Positions 10,516-22,600 of a DNA stretch of 64,000 nucleotides are shown here, piece by piece. Below the pieces are notes generated by a model that saw nothing but the letters and a program-made list of their open reading frames with translations, did not search any database and had not been told where the DNA came from. Source of the DNA: Lepidurus packardi (Eukaryota > Arthropoda > Branchiopoda > Notostraca > Triopsidae); assembly GCA_023053545.1 (NCBI GenBank), contig JAKZAN010000096.1:1-64000 (forward strand). The letters are read 5' to 3'. How positions within the stretch are numbered: the stretch's first letter is position 1; each line of letters begins with the position of its first letter. The translations under genes were made by a program, and so were the position numbers.

Positions 10516-11945
10516 CGTAAGGAATTAATTCAGTCCGTAAGGAATAAGTTCAGTACGTAAGGAATTAATTCAGTCCGTAATGGATTAATTAATTCCGTAA
10601 TGAATTAATTCAGTCCGTATGAAATTAATTCAGTCCGTAAGGAATTAATTAAGGAATTAATTCAGTCCGTATGGAATTTATTCAGTAAGAAAGGAATTCA
10701 ATCAATCCTAAAGAATTAATTCAGTCCGTAAGGAACTAATTCAGTCCGTAAGTAATTAATTCAGTCCGTAAGGAATTAATTCAGTCCGTAAGGAATTAAT
10801 TAAGTCCGTAAGGAATTAATTCAGTCCGTAAGGAATTAATTCAGTCCGTAAGGAATTAATTAAATCCGTAAGGAATTAATTAAGTCCGTAAAGAATTAAT
10901 TCCGTCCGTAAGGAATTAATTAGGTCCGTAAGGAATTAATTCAGCCCGTAAGGAATTAATTCAGTCCGTAATGAATTAATTCAGTCCGTAAGGAATTCAT
11001 TAAGTCCGTAAGGAATTAATTCAGTCCGTAAGGATTTAATTCAGTCCGTAAGGAATTAATGCAGTCCGTAAGGAATTAATTCAGTCCGTAAGGAATTAAT
11101 CCAGTCCGTAAGGAATAAGTTCATTACGTGAGGAATTTTTTCAGTCCATAATCGATTAATTAAGTCCGAAATGAATTAATTCAGTCCGTATGAAATTAAT
11201 TCAGTCCGTAAGGAATTAATTAAGGAATTAATTCAGTCCGTACGAAATTAATTCAGTCCGTAAGGAATTAATTCAGTAAGAAAGGAATTCAATCAATTCT
11301 AAAGAATTAATTCAGTCCGTAAGGAACTATTTCAGTCCGTAAGGAATTAATTCAGTCCGTAAGGAATTAATTCAGTCCGTAAGGAATTATTTCAGTCCGT
11401 ATATAATTCATTCATTCATTCCTTACGGAATTAAGTAAGTCCATAATGAATTAATTCAGTCCGTAAGGAATTAATTCAGTCCGTAAGGAATTAATTCAGT
11501 CAGTAGGGAATTAATTCAGTCCGTAAGGAATTAATTCAGTCCGTAAGGAATTAATTCAGTCCGTAAGGATTTAATTCAGTCCGTAAGGTATTAATTCAGT
11601 CCGTAAGGAATTAATTCAGTCCGTAAGGAATTAATTCAGTCCGTAAGGAATTAAATCAGTCCGTAAGGAATAAGTTCAGTACGTAAGGAATTAATTCAGT
11701 CCGTAATCGATTAATTAAGTCCGAAATGAATTAATTCAGTCCGTATGAAATTAATTCAGTCCGTAAGGAATTAATTAAGGAATTAATTCTGTCCGTAAGG
11801 GATTAATTCAGTCCGTATGGAATTAATTCAGTCCGTAAGGAATTAATTCAGTCCGTAAGGAATTAATTCAGTCCGTAAGGAATTATTTCAGTCCGTAATT
11901 AATTAATTCATTCCTTACGGAATTAATTAAGTCCATAAGGAATTA
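10516..11945 (+). repeat. 3.12-kb higher-order repeat, copy 2 (distal part)
   Basis: Matches 7392-8840 at an offset of 3124: GTCCGTATGGAATTTATTC at 10665, EcoRI markers 10685 and 11276, the T-run variant at 11135 and the ATTC-expanded module near 11400. Differences include one fewer consensus monomer near 11880 and GTAAGGGATTAATTC near 11797. Similarity ends near 11945, shortly after the inverted core at 11913. Confidence 0.87.
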
Positions 11946-12149
11946 ATTCAGTCTGTAAGGATTTAATTAAGTCCGTAATGAATTAATTCAGTCCGAAATC
12001 GATTAATTAAGTCCGTAATGAATTAATTCAGTCCGTATGAAATTAATTCAGTCCGTAAGGAATTAATTAAGGAATTAATTCAGTCCGTAAGGAATTATTT
12101 CAGTCCGTAATTAATTAATTCATTCCTTACGGAATTAATTAAGTCCATA
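11946..12149 (+). repeat. M212 link segment
   Basis: The remainder of an M212 module between inverted cores 11913 and 12125, exactly 212 bp apart, with the ATCGAT unit and truncated unit in the usual order. It connects the 3.12-kb and 1043-bp repeat blocks. Confidence 0.85.
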
Positions 12150-13192
12150 AGGAATTAATTCAGTCTGTAAGGATTTAATTAAGTCCGTAATGAATTAATT
12201 CAGTCCGTAAGGAATTAATTCAGTCCGTAAGGAATTAATTTAAGTCCGTAAGGAATTAATTCAGTCCGTAAGGAATTAATTCAGTCCGTAAGGAATTTAT
12301 TCAGTAAGAAAGGAATTCAATCAATCCTAAAGAATTAATTCAGTCCGTAAGGAACTAATTCAGTCCGTACGTAATTAATTCAGTCCGTAAGGAATTAATT
12401 CTGTCCGTAAGGAATTAATTAAGTCCGTAAGGAATTAATTCAGTCCGTAATTAATTCATTCATTCCTTACGGAATTAATTAAGTCCATAATGAATTAATT
12501 CAGTCCGTAAGGAATTAATTCAGTCCGTAAGGAATTAATTAAATCCGTAAGGAATTAATTAAGTCCGTAAAGAATTAATTCCGTCCGTAAGGAATTAATT
12601 AGGTCCGTAAGGAATTAATTCAGCCCGTAAGGAATTAATTCAGTCCGTAATGAATTAATTAAGTCCGTAAGGAATTCATTAAGTCCGTAAGGAATTAATT
12701 CAGTCCGTAAGGATTTAATTCAGTCCGTAAGGTATTAATTCAGTCCGTAAGGAATTAACTCAGTCCGTAAGGAATTAATTCAGTCCGTAAGGAATTAATC
12801 CAGTCCGTAAGGAATAAGTTCATTACGTGAGGAATTATTTCAGTCCATAATCGATTAATTAAGTCCGAAATGAATTAATTCAGTCCGTATGAAATTAATT
12901 CAGTCCGTAAGGAATTAATTCAGTAAGAAAGGAATTCAATCAATTCTAAAGAATTAATTCAGTCCGTAAGGAACTAATTCAGTCCGTAAGGAATTATTTC
13001 AGTCCGTAAGGAATTAATTCAGTCCGTAAGGAATTATTTCAGTCCGTATATAATTCATTCATTCATTCCTTACGGAATTAAGTAAGTCCATAATGAATTA
13101 ATTCAGTCCGTAAGGAATTAATTCAGTCCGTAAGGAATTAATTCAGTCAGTAAGGAATTAATTCAGTCCGTAAGGAATTAATTCAGTCCGTA
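12150..13192 (+). repeat. 1043-bp tandem unit, copy 1
   Basis: Landmarks: 21-mer (12241), EcoRI markers (12304, 12923), GTACGTAATT, TTCCGTCC, TTAGGTCC, TTCAGCCC, GGAATTAACTCAG (12751), CATTACGTGAGG, the ATTC-expanded module (about 13047) and GTCAGTAAGG (13146). All recur 1043 bp later (13284, 13347, 13966, 13794, 14189). Confidence 0.9.
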
Positions 13193-14235
13193 AGGAATTA
13201 ATTCAGTCTGTAAGGATTTAATTAAGTCCGTAATGAATTAATTCAGTCCGTAAGGAATTAATTCAGTCCGTAAGGAATTAATTTAAGTCCGTAAGGAATT
13301 AATTCAGTCCGTAAGGAATTAATTCAGTCCGTAAGGAATTTATTCAGTAAGAAAGGAATTCAATCAATCCTAAAGAATTAATTCAGTCCGTAAGGAACTA
13401 ATTCAGTCCGTACGTAATTAATTCAGTCCGTAAGGAATTAATTCTGTCCGTAAGGAATTAATTAAGTCCGTAAGGAATTAATTCAGTCCGTAATTAATTC
13501 ATTCATTCCTTACGGAATTAATTAAGTCCATAATGAATTAATTCAGTCCGTAAGGAATTAATTCAGTCCGTAAGGAATTAATTAAATCCGTAAGGAATTA
13601 ATTAAGTCCGTAAAGAATTAATTCCGTCCGTAAGGAATTAATTAGGTCCGTAAGGAATTAATTCAGCCCGTAAGGAATTAATTCAGTCCGTAATGAATTA
13701 ATTAAGTCCGTAAGGAATTCATTAAGTCCGTAAGGAATTAATTCAGTCCGTAAGGATTTAATTCAGTCCGTAAGGTATTAATTCAGTCCGTAAGGAATTA
13801 ACTCAGTCCGTAAGGAATTAATTCAGTCCGTAAGGAATTAATCCAGTCCGTAAGGAATAAGTTCATTACGTGAGGAATTATTTCAGTCCATAATCGATTA
13901 ATTAAGTCCGAAATGAATTAATTCAGTCCGTATGAAATTAATTCAGTCCGTAAGGAATTAATTCAGTAAGAAAGGAATTCAATCAATTCTAAAGAATTAA
14001 TTCAGTCCGTAAGGAACTAATTCAGTCCGTAAGGAATTATTTCAGTCCGTAAGGAATTAATTCAGTCCGTAAGGAATTATTTCAGTCCGTATATAATTCA
14101 TTCATTCATTCCTTACGGAATTAAGTAAGTCCATAATGAATTAATTCAGTCCGTAAGGAATTAATTCAGTCCGTAAGGAATTAATTCAGTCAGTAAGGAA
14201 TTAATTCAGTCCGTAAGGAATTAATTCAGTCCGTA
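13193..14235 (+). repeat. 1043-bp tandem unit, copy 2
   Basis: Head-to-tail copy of 12150-13192, including the rare AACTCAG substitution, so the duplication followed that mutation. The third relative at 16729-17770 (offset 3536) has the ordinary AATTCAG at that place and so belongs to an earlier or separate lineage. Confidence 0.9.
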
Positions 14236-14639
14236 AGGAATTAATTCAGTCCGTAAGGAATTAATTCAGTCCGTAAGGAATTAATTCAGTCCGTAAGGAA
14301 TTAAATCAGTCCGTAAGGAATTAATTCAGTCCGTAAGGAATTAAATCAGTCCGTAAGGAATAAGTTCAGTACGTAAGGAATTAATTCAGTCCGTAATCGA
14401 TTAATTAAGTCCGAAATGAATTAATTCAGTCCGTATGAAATTAATTCAGTCCGTAAGGAATTAATTAAGGAATTAATTCTGTCCGTAAGGAATTAATTCA
14501 GTCCGTATGGAATTAATTCAGTCCGTAAGGAATTAATTCAGTCCGTAAGGAATTAATTCAGTCCGTAAGGAATTAATTCAGTCCGTAAGGAATTATTTCA
14601 GTCCGTAATTAATTAATTCATTCCTTACGGAATTAATTA
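14236..14639 (+). repeat. Transition segment with consensus runs
   Basis: Mostly consensus monomers with AAATCAG, GGAATAAGTTCAGTACG, ATCGAT, truncated and TTCTGTCC units, ending at an inverted core (14623). It matches the distal part of the 3.1-kb repeats (near 8.6 and 11.75 kb) and leads into the 321-bp duplication. Confidence 0.83.
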
Positions 14640-14960
14640 AGTCCATAAGGAATTAATTCAGTCTGTAAGGATTTAATTAAGTCCGTAATGAATTAATTCA
14701 GTCCGAAATCGATTAATTAAGTCCGTAATGAATTAATTCAGTCCGTATGAAATTAATTCAGTCCGTAAGGAATTAATTAAGGAATTAATTCAGTCCGTAA
14801 TTAATTAATTCATTCCTTACGGAATTAATTAAGTCCATAAGGATTTAATTCAGTCCGTAAGGAATTAATTCAGTCCATAAGGAATAAGTTCAGTACGTAA
14901 GGAATTAATTCAGTCCGTAATCGATTAATTAAGTCCGAAATGAATTAATTTCAGTCTGAA
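14640..14960 (+). repeat. 321-bp tandem unit, copy 1
   Basis: It contains an M212 part lacking the TTATTTCA unit, an inverted core at 14815 and GTCCATAAGGATTT and GTCCATAAGGAATAAG variants. The following copy is 321 bp downstream (core 15136; GTCTG at 14661 and 14982). It ends in an irregular join, AATTTCAGTCTGAATTAATT, that is not seen elsewhere. Confidence 0.87.
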
Positions 14961-14982
14961 TTAATTTCAGGAATTAATTCAG
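14941..14982 (+). repeat. Irregular duplication junction
   Basis: Between an ordinary GAAATGAATT unit and the next GTCTGTAAGG unit the sequence breaks register: AATTTCAG occurs twice and GTCTGAATTAATTTCAG lacks the GTAAGG core. It sits exactly between the two 321-bp copies, so it is probably the scar of the out-of-register join that made them. No other join in the window is this disordered. Confidence 0.8.
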
Positions 14983-15281
14983 TCTGTAAGGATTTAATTA
15001 AGTCCGTAATGAATTAATTCAGTCCGAAATCGATTAATTAAGTCCGTAATGAATTAATTCAGTCCGTATGAAATTAATTCAGTCCGTAAGGAATTAATTA
15101 AGGAATTAATTCAGTCCGTAATTAATTAATTCATTCCTTACGGAATTAATTAAGTCCATAAGGATTTAATTCAGTCCGTAAGGAATTAATTCAGTCCATA
15201 AGGAATAAGTTCAGTACGTAAGGAATTAATTCAGTCCGTAATCGATTAATTAATTCCGAAATGAATTAATTCAGTCCGTAT
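14961..15281 (+). repeat. 321-bp tandem unit, copy 2
   Basis: Second copy of 14640-14960, with inverted core 15136 and the same GTCCATAAGGATTT series. It differs near 15250 (TTAATTCCGAAATG against TTAAGTCCGAAATG) and continues normally into GTATGAAATT. Confidence 0.86.
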
Positions 15282-16310
15282 GAAATTAATTCAGTCCGTA
15301 AGGAATTAATTAAGGAATTAATTCTGTCCGTAAGGAATTAATTCAGTCCGTAAGGAATTAATTCAGTCCGTAAGGAATTATTTCAGTCCGTAATTAATTA
15401 ATTCATTCCTTACGGAATTAATTAAGTCCATAAGGAATTAATTAAGTCTGTAAGGATTTAATTAAGTCCGTAATGAATTAATTCAGTCCGTAAGGAATTA
15501 ATTCAGTCCGTAAGGAATTAATTCAATCCGTAAGGATTTAATTCAGTCCGTATGGAATTAATTCAGTTCGTAAGGTATTAATTCAGTCCGTAAGGAATTA
15601 ATTCAGTCCGTAAGGAATTAATTTAGTCCGTAAGGAATTAATTCAGTCCGTAAGGAATTAATTCAGTCCGTAATGAATTAATTCAGTCCGTAAGGAATTA
15701 AATCAGTCCGTAAGGAATAAGTTCAGTACGTAGGGAATTAAGTCAGTCCGTAATCGATTAATTAAGTCCGAAATGAATTAATTCAGTCCGTATGAAATTA
15801 ATTCAGTCCGTAAGGAATTAATTAAGGAATTAATTATGTCCGTAAGGAATTAATTCAGTCCGTAAGGAATTAATTCAATCCGTAAGGAATTAATTCAGTC
15901 TGTAAGGATTTAATTAAGTCCGTAATGAATTAATTCAGTCCGTAAGGAATTAATTCAGTCCGTAAGGAATTATTTCAGTCCGTAATTAATTAATTCATTC
16001 CTTACGGAATTAATTAAGTCCATAAGGAATTAATTCAGTCTGTAAGGATTTAATTAAGTCCGTAATGAATTAATTCAGTCCGAAATCGATTAATTAAGTC
16101 CGTAATGAATTAATTCAGTCCGTATGAAATTAATTCAGTCCGTATGAAATTAATTCAGTCCGTAAGGAATTAATTAAGGAATTAATTCAGTCCGTAAGGA
16201 ATTATTTCAGTCCGTAATTAATTAATTCATTCCTTACGGAATTAATTAAGTCCATAAGGAATTAATTCAATCTGTAAGGATTTAATTAAGTCCGTAATGA
16301 ATTAATTCAG
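15282..16310 (+). repeat. 3.37-kb offset pair, copy 1 (core-type)
   Basis: Landmarks TTAAGTCTG (15445), TATGGAATT, GTTCGTAAGGTATT (15566), TTTAGTCC and TTATGTCC (15835) recur exactly 3366 bp downstream (18811, 19201). After about 15900 the offset becomes 3486, because six monomers are missing here; CAATCTG at 16268 and 19754 confirms this. A doubled GTATGAAATT unit (about 16115-16155) is shared by both copies. The segment is also related to 349-830. Confidence 0.87.
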
Positions 16311-16728
16311 TCCGAAAGGAATTAATTCAGTCCGTAATTAATTAATTCATTCCTTACGGAATTAATTAAGTCCATAAGGAATTAATTCAGTCCGTAAGGA
16401 ATTAATTCAGTCCGTAAGGAATTAATTCAGTCCGTAAGGAATTAATTCAGTCCGTAAGGAATTATTTCAGTCCGTAATTAATTAATTCATTCCTTACGGA
16501 ATTAATTAAGTCCATAAGGAATTAATTCAGTCTGTAAGGATTTAATTAAGTCCGTAATGAATTAATTCAGTCCGAAATCGATTAATTAAGTCCGTAATGA
16601 ATTAATTCAGTCCGTATGAAATTAATTCAGTCCGTAAGGAATTAATTAAGGAATTAATTCAGTCCGTAAGGAATTATTTCAGTCCGTAATTAATTAATTC
16701 ATTCCTTACGGAATTAATTAAGTCCATA
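16311..16728 (+). repeat. Cluster of inverted modules
   Basis: Inverted cores at 16232, 16352, 16492 and 16704, spaced 120, 140 and 212 bp, give a high local density of CCTTACGG units with only consensus and M212 variants between. It joins the core-type segment to the third 1043-bp relative. Confidence 0.85.
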
Positions 16729-17770
16729 AGGAATTAATTCAGTCTGTAAGGATTTAATTAAGTCCGTAATGAATTAATTCAGTCCGTAAGGAATTAATTC
16801 AGTCCGTAAGGAATTAATTTAAGTCCGTAAGGAATTAATTCAGTCCGTAAGGAATTAATTCAGTCCGTAAGGAATTTATTCAGTAAGAAAGGAATTCAAT
16901 CAATCCTAAAGAATTAATTCAGTCCGTAAGGAACTAATTCAGTCCGTACGTAATTAATTCAGTCCGTAAGGAATTAATTCTGTCCGTAAGGAATTAATTA
17001 AGTCCGTAAGGAATTAATTCAGTCCGTAATTAATTCATTCATTCCTTACGGAATTAATTAAGTCCATAATGAATTAATTCAGTCCGTAAGGAATTAATTC
17101 AGTCCGTAAGGAATTAATTAAATCCGTAAGGAATTAATTAAGTCCGTAAAGAATTAATTCCGTCCGTAAGGAATTAATTAGGTCCGTAAGGAATTAATTC
17201 AGCCCGTAAGGAATTAATTCAGTCCGTAATGAATTAATTAAGTCCGTAAGGAATTCATTAAGTCCGTAAGGAATTAATTCAGTCCGTAAGGATTTAATTC
17301 AGTCCGTAAGGTATTAATTCAGTCCGTAAGGAATTAATTCAGTCCGTAAGGAATTAATTCAGTCCGTAAGGAATTAATCCAGTCCGTAAGGAATAAGTTC
17401 ATTACGTGAGGAATTATTTCAGTCCATAATCGATTAATTAAGTCCGAAATGAATTAATTCAGTCCGTATGAAATTAATTCAGTCCGTAAGGAATTAATTC
17501 AGTAAGAAAGGAATTCAATCAATTCTAAAGAATTAATTCAGTCCGTAAGGAACTAATTCAGTCCGTAAGGAATTATTTCAGTCCGTAAGGAATTAATTCA
17601 GTCCGTAAGGAATTATTTCAGTCCGTATATAATTCATTCATTCATTCCTTACGGAATTAAGTAAGTCCATAATGAATTAATTCAGTCCGTAAGGAATTAA
17701 TTCAGTCCGTAAGGAATTAATTCAGTCAGTAAGGAATTAATTCAGTCCGTAAGGAATTAATTCAGTCCGT
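16729..17770 (+). repeat. 1043-bp unit, third relative
   Basis: Matches 13193-14235 at an offset of 3536 (21-mer 16820, EcoRI markers 16883 and 17502, GTCAGTAAGG 17725). It lacks the AACTCAG substitution. Its distal part is included in the 715-bp tandem duplication that follows. Confidence 0.87.
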
Positions 17771-18000
17771 AAGGAATTAATTCAGTCCGTAAGGAATTAA
17801 TTCAGTCCGTAAGGAATTAATTCAGTCCGTAAGGAATTAAATCAGTCCGTAAGGAATAAGTTCAGTACGTAAGGAATTAATTCAGTCCGTAATCGATTAA
17901 TTAAGTCCGAAATGAATTAATTCAGTCCGTATGAAATTAATTCAGTCCGTAAGGAATTAATTAAGGAATTAATTCTGTCCGTAAGGAATTAATTCAGTCC
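17286..18000 (+). repeat. 715-bp tandem unit, copy 1
   Basis: It begins at a GGATTT unit (17290) and includes CATTACGTGAGG, GTCCATAATCG (17421), EcoRI marker (17502), the ATTC-expanded module (about 17635), the truncated unit and TTCTGTCC. All recur at +715 (18005, 18136, 18217, 18340). Confidence 0.89.
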
Positions 18001-18715
18001 GTAAGGATTTAATTCAGTCCGTAAGGTATTAATTCAGTCCGTAAGGAATTAATTCAGTCCGTAAGGAATTAATTCAGTCCGTAAGGAATTAATCCAGTCC
18101 GTAAGGAATAAGTTCATTACGTGAGGAATTATTTCAGTCCATAATCGATTAATTAAGTCCGAAATGAATTAATTCAGTCCGTATGAAATTAATTCAGTCC
18201 GTAAGGAATTAATTCAGTAAGAAAGGAATTCAATCAATTCTAAAGAATTAATTCAGTCCGTAAGGAACTAATTCAGTCCGTAAGGAATTATTTCAGTCCG
18301 TAAGGAATTAATTCAGTCCGTAAGGAATTATTTCAGTCCGTATATAATTCATTCATTCATTCCTTACGGAATTAAGTAAGTCCATAATGAATTAATTCAG
18401 TCCGTAAGGAATTAATTCAGTCCGTAAGGAATTAATTCAGTCAGTAAGGAATTAATTCAGTCCGTAAGGAATTAATTCAGTCCGTAAGGAATTAATTCAG
18501 TCCGTAAGGAATTAATTCAGTCCGTAAGGAATTAATTCAGTCCGTAAGGAATTAAATCAGTCCGTAAGGAATAAGTTCAGTACGTAAGGAATTAATTCAG
18601 TCCGTAATCGATTAATTAAGTCCGAAATGAATTAATTCAGTCCGTATGAAATTAATTCAGTCCGTAAGGAATTAATTAAGGAATTAATTCTGTCCGTAAG
18701 GAATTAATTCAGTCC
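18001..18715 (+). repeat. 715-bp tandem unit, copy 2
   Basis: Second copy of 17286-18000. It carries the last EcoRI marker (18217) and the last ATTC-expanded module before a roughly 37-kb stretch without either. Its right end passes into the core-type family at 18.7 kb. Confidence 0.89.
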
Positions 18716-19680
18716 GTAAGGAATTAATTCAGTCCGTAAGGAATTATTTCAGTCCGTAATTAATTAATTCATTCCTTACGGAATTAATTAAGTCCATAAG
18801 GAATTAATTAAGTCTGTAAGGATTTAATTAAGTCCGTAATGAATTAATTCAGTCCGTAAGGAATTAATTCAGTCCGTAAGGAATTAATTCAATCCGTAAG
18901 GATTTAATTCAGTCCGTATGGAATTAATTCAGTTCGTAAGGTATTAATTCAGTCCGTAAGGAATTAATTCAGTCCGTAAGGAATTAATTTAGTCCGTAAG
19001 GAATTAATTCAGTCCGTAAGGAATTAATTCAGTCCGTAAGGAATTAATTCAGTCCGTAAGGAATTAAATCAGTCCGTAAGGAATAAGTTCAGTACGTAGG
19101 GAATTAATTCAGTCCGTAATCGATTAATTAAGTCCGAAATGAATTAATTCAGTCCGTATGAAATTAATTCAGTCCGTAAGGAATTAATTAAGGAATTAAT
19201 TATGTCCGTAAGGAATTAATTCAGTCCGTAAGGAATTAATTCAATCCGTAAGGAATTAATTCAGTCCGTAAGGAATTAATTCAGTCCGTAAGGAATTAAT
19301 TCAGTCCGTAAGGAATTATTTCAGTCCGTAATTAATTAATTCATTCCTTACGGAATTAATTAAGTCCATAAGGAATTAATTCAGTCTGTAAGGATTTAAT
19401 TAAGTCCGTAATGAATTAATTCAGTCCGTAAGGAATTAATTCAGTCCGTAAGGAATTATTTCAGTCCGTAATTAATTAATTCATTCCTTACGGAATTAAT
19501 TAAGTCCATAAGGAATTAATTCAGTCTGTAAGGATTTAATTAAGTCCGTAATGAATTAATTCAGTCCGAAATCGATTAATTAAGTCCGTAATGAATTAAT
19601 TCAGTCCGTATGAAATTAATTCAGTCCGTATGAAATTAATTCAGTCCGTAAGGAATTAATTAAGGAATTAATTCAGTCCG
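18716..19680 (+). repeat. 3.37-kb offset pair, copy 2 (core-type)
   Basis: Matches 15350-16200 at +3366, later +3486, with inverted cores and the doubled GTATGAAATT unit (about 19605-19645). From here to 31 kb the GTTCGTAAGGTATT and TTTAGTCC variants recur in every block, while flank-type landmarks are absent. Confidence 0.87.
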
Positions 19681-22600
19681 TAAGGAATTATTTCAGTCCG
19701 TAATTAATTAATTCATTCCTTACAGAATTAATTAAGTCCATAAGGAATTAATTCAATCTGTAAGGATTTAATTAAGTCCGTAATGAATTAATTCAGTCCG
19801 AAAGGAATTAATTCAGTCCGTAAGGAATTAATTCAATCCGTAAGGATTTAATTCAGTCCGTAAGGAATTAATTCAGTTCGTAAGGTATTAATACAGTCCG
19901 TAAGGAATTAATTCAGTCCGTAAGGAATTAATTTAGTCCGTAAGGAATTAATTCAGTCCGTAAGGAATTAATTCAGTCCGTAAGGAATTAATTCAGTCCG
20001 TAAGGAATTAATTCAGTCCGTAAGGAATTAATTCAGTCCGTAAGGAATTATTTCAGTCCGTAATTAATTAATTCATTCCTTACGGAATTAATTAATTCCA
20101 TAAGGAATTAATTCAGTATGTAAGGAATTAATTCAGTCCGTAAGGAATTAATTCAGTCCGTAAGGAATTATTTCAGTCCGTAATTAATTAATTCATTCCT
20201 TACGGAATGAATTAAGTCCATAAGGAATTAATTCAGTCTGTAAGTATTTAATTAAGTCCGTAATGAATTAATTCAGTCCGAAATCGATTAATTAAGTCCG
20301 TAATGAATTAATTCAGTCCGTATGAAATTAATTCAGTCCGTAAGGAATTAATTAAGGAATTATTTCAGTCCGTAATTAATTAATTCATTCCTTACGGAAT
20401 TAATTAAGTCCGTTATGAATTAATTCAGTCCGTAAGGAATTAATTCAGTCCGTAAGGAATTAATTCAATCCGTAAGGATTTAATTCAGTCCGTAAGGAAT
20501 TAATTCAGTTCGCAAGGTATTAATACAGTCCGTAAGGAATTAATTCAGTAAGTAAGGAATTAATTTAGTCCGTAAGGAATTAATTCAGTCCGTAAGGAAT
20601 TAATTCAGTCCGTAAGGAATTAATTCAGTCCGTAAGGAATTAATTCAGTCCGTAAGGAATTAATTCAGTCCGTAAGGAATTATTTCAGTCCGTAATTAAT
20701 TAATTCATTCCTTACGGAATTAATTAAGTCCATAAGGAATTAATTCAGTCTGTAAGGATTTAATTAAGTCCGTAATGAATTAATTCAGTCCGTAAGGAAT
20801 TAATTCAGTCCGTAAGGAATTATTTCAGTCCGTAATTAATTAATTCATTCCTTACGGAATGAATTAAGTCCATAAGGAATTAATTCAGTCTGTAAGGATT
20901 TAATTAAGTCCGTAATGAATTAATTCAGTCCGAAATCGATTAATTAAGTCCGTAATGAATTAATTCAGTCCGTATGAAATTAATTCAGTCCGTAAGGAAT
21001 TAATTAAGGAATTAATTCAGTCCGTAAGGAATTATTTCAGTCCGTAATTAATTAATTCATTCCTTACGGAATTAATTAAGTCCGTTATGAATTAATTCAG
21101 TCCGTAAGGAATTAATTCAGTCCGTAAGGAATTAATTCAATCCGTAAGAATTTAATTCAGTCCGTAAGGAATTAATTCAGTTCGCAAGGTATTAATACAG
21201 TCCGTAAGGAATTAATTCAGTAAGTAAGGAATTAATTTAGTCCGTAAGGAATTAATTCAGTCCGTAAGGAATTAATTCAGTCCGTAAGGAATTAATTCAG
21301 TCCGTAAGGAATTAATTCAGTCCGTAAGGAATTAATTCAGTCCGTAAGGAATTATTTCAGTCCGAAATTAATTAATTCATTCCTTACGGAATTAATTAAG
21401 TCCATAAGGAATTAATTCAGTCTGTAAGGATTTAATTAAGTCCGTAATGAATTAATTCAGTCCGTAAGGAATTAATTCAGTCCGTAAGGAATTATTTCAG
21501 TCCGTAATTAATTAATTCATTCCTTACGGAATTAATTAAGTCCATAAGGAATTAATTCAGTCTGTAAGGATTTAATTAAGTCCTTAATGAATTAATTCAG
21601 TCCGAAATCGATTAATTAAGTCCGTAATGAATTAATTCAGTCCGTATGAAATTAATTCAGTCCGTATGAAATTAATTCAGTCCGTAAGGAATTAATTAAG
21701 GAATTAATTCAGTCCGTAAGGAATTATTTCAGTCCGTAATTAATTAATTCATTCCTTACGGAATTAATTAAGTCCATAAGGAATTAATTCAATCTGTAAG
21801 GATTTAATTAAGTCCGTAATGAATTAATTCAGTCCGAAAGGAATTAATTCAGTCCGTAAGGAATTAATTCAATCCGTAAGGATTTAATTCAGTCCGTAAG
21901 GAATTAATTCAGTTCGTAAGGTATTAATACAGTCCGTAAGGAATTAATTCAGTCCGTAAGGAATTAATTTAGTCCGTAAGGAATTAATTCAGTCCGTAAG
22001 GAATTAATTCAGTCCGTAAGGAATTAATTCAGTCCGTAAGGAATTAATTCAGTCCGTAAGGAATTAATTCAGTCCGTAAGGAATTATTTCAGTCCGTAAT
22101 TAATTAATTCATTCCTTACGGAATTAATTAATTCCATAAGGAATTAATTCAGTATGTAAGGAATTAATTCAGTCCGTAAGGAATTAATTCAGTCCGTAAG
22201 GAATTATTTCAGTCCGTAATTAATTAATTCATTCCTTACGGAATGAATTAAGTCCATAAGGAATTAATTCAGTCTGTAAGGATTTAATTAAGTCCGTAAT
22301 GAATTAATTCAGTCCGAAATCGATTAATTAAGTCCGTAATGAATTAATTCAGTCCGTATGAAATTAATTCAGTCCGTAAGGAATTAATTAAGGAATTAAT
22401 TCAGTCCGTATGGAATTATTTCAGTCCGTAATTATTTAATTCATTCCTTACGGAATTAATTAAGTCCATAAGGAATTAATTCAGTCTGTAAGGATTTAAT
22501 TAAGTCCGTAATGAATTAATTCAGTCCGTAAGGAATTAATTCAGTCCGTAAGGAATTAATTCAATCCGTAAGGATTTAATTCAGTCCGTAAGGAATTAAT

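Noticed and set aside
14941..14982. Transposon or insertion-sequence end at an irregular junction
   Set aside because: No foreign sequence, terminal repeat or target duplication is visible. The bases are rearranged monomer fragments.
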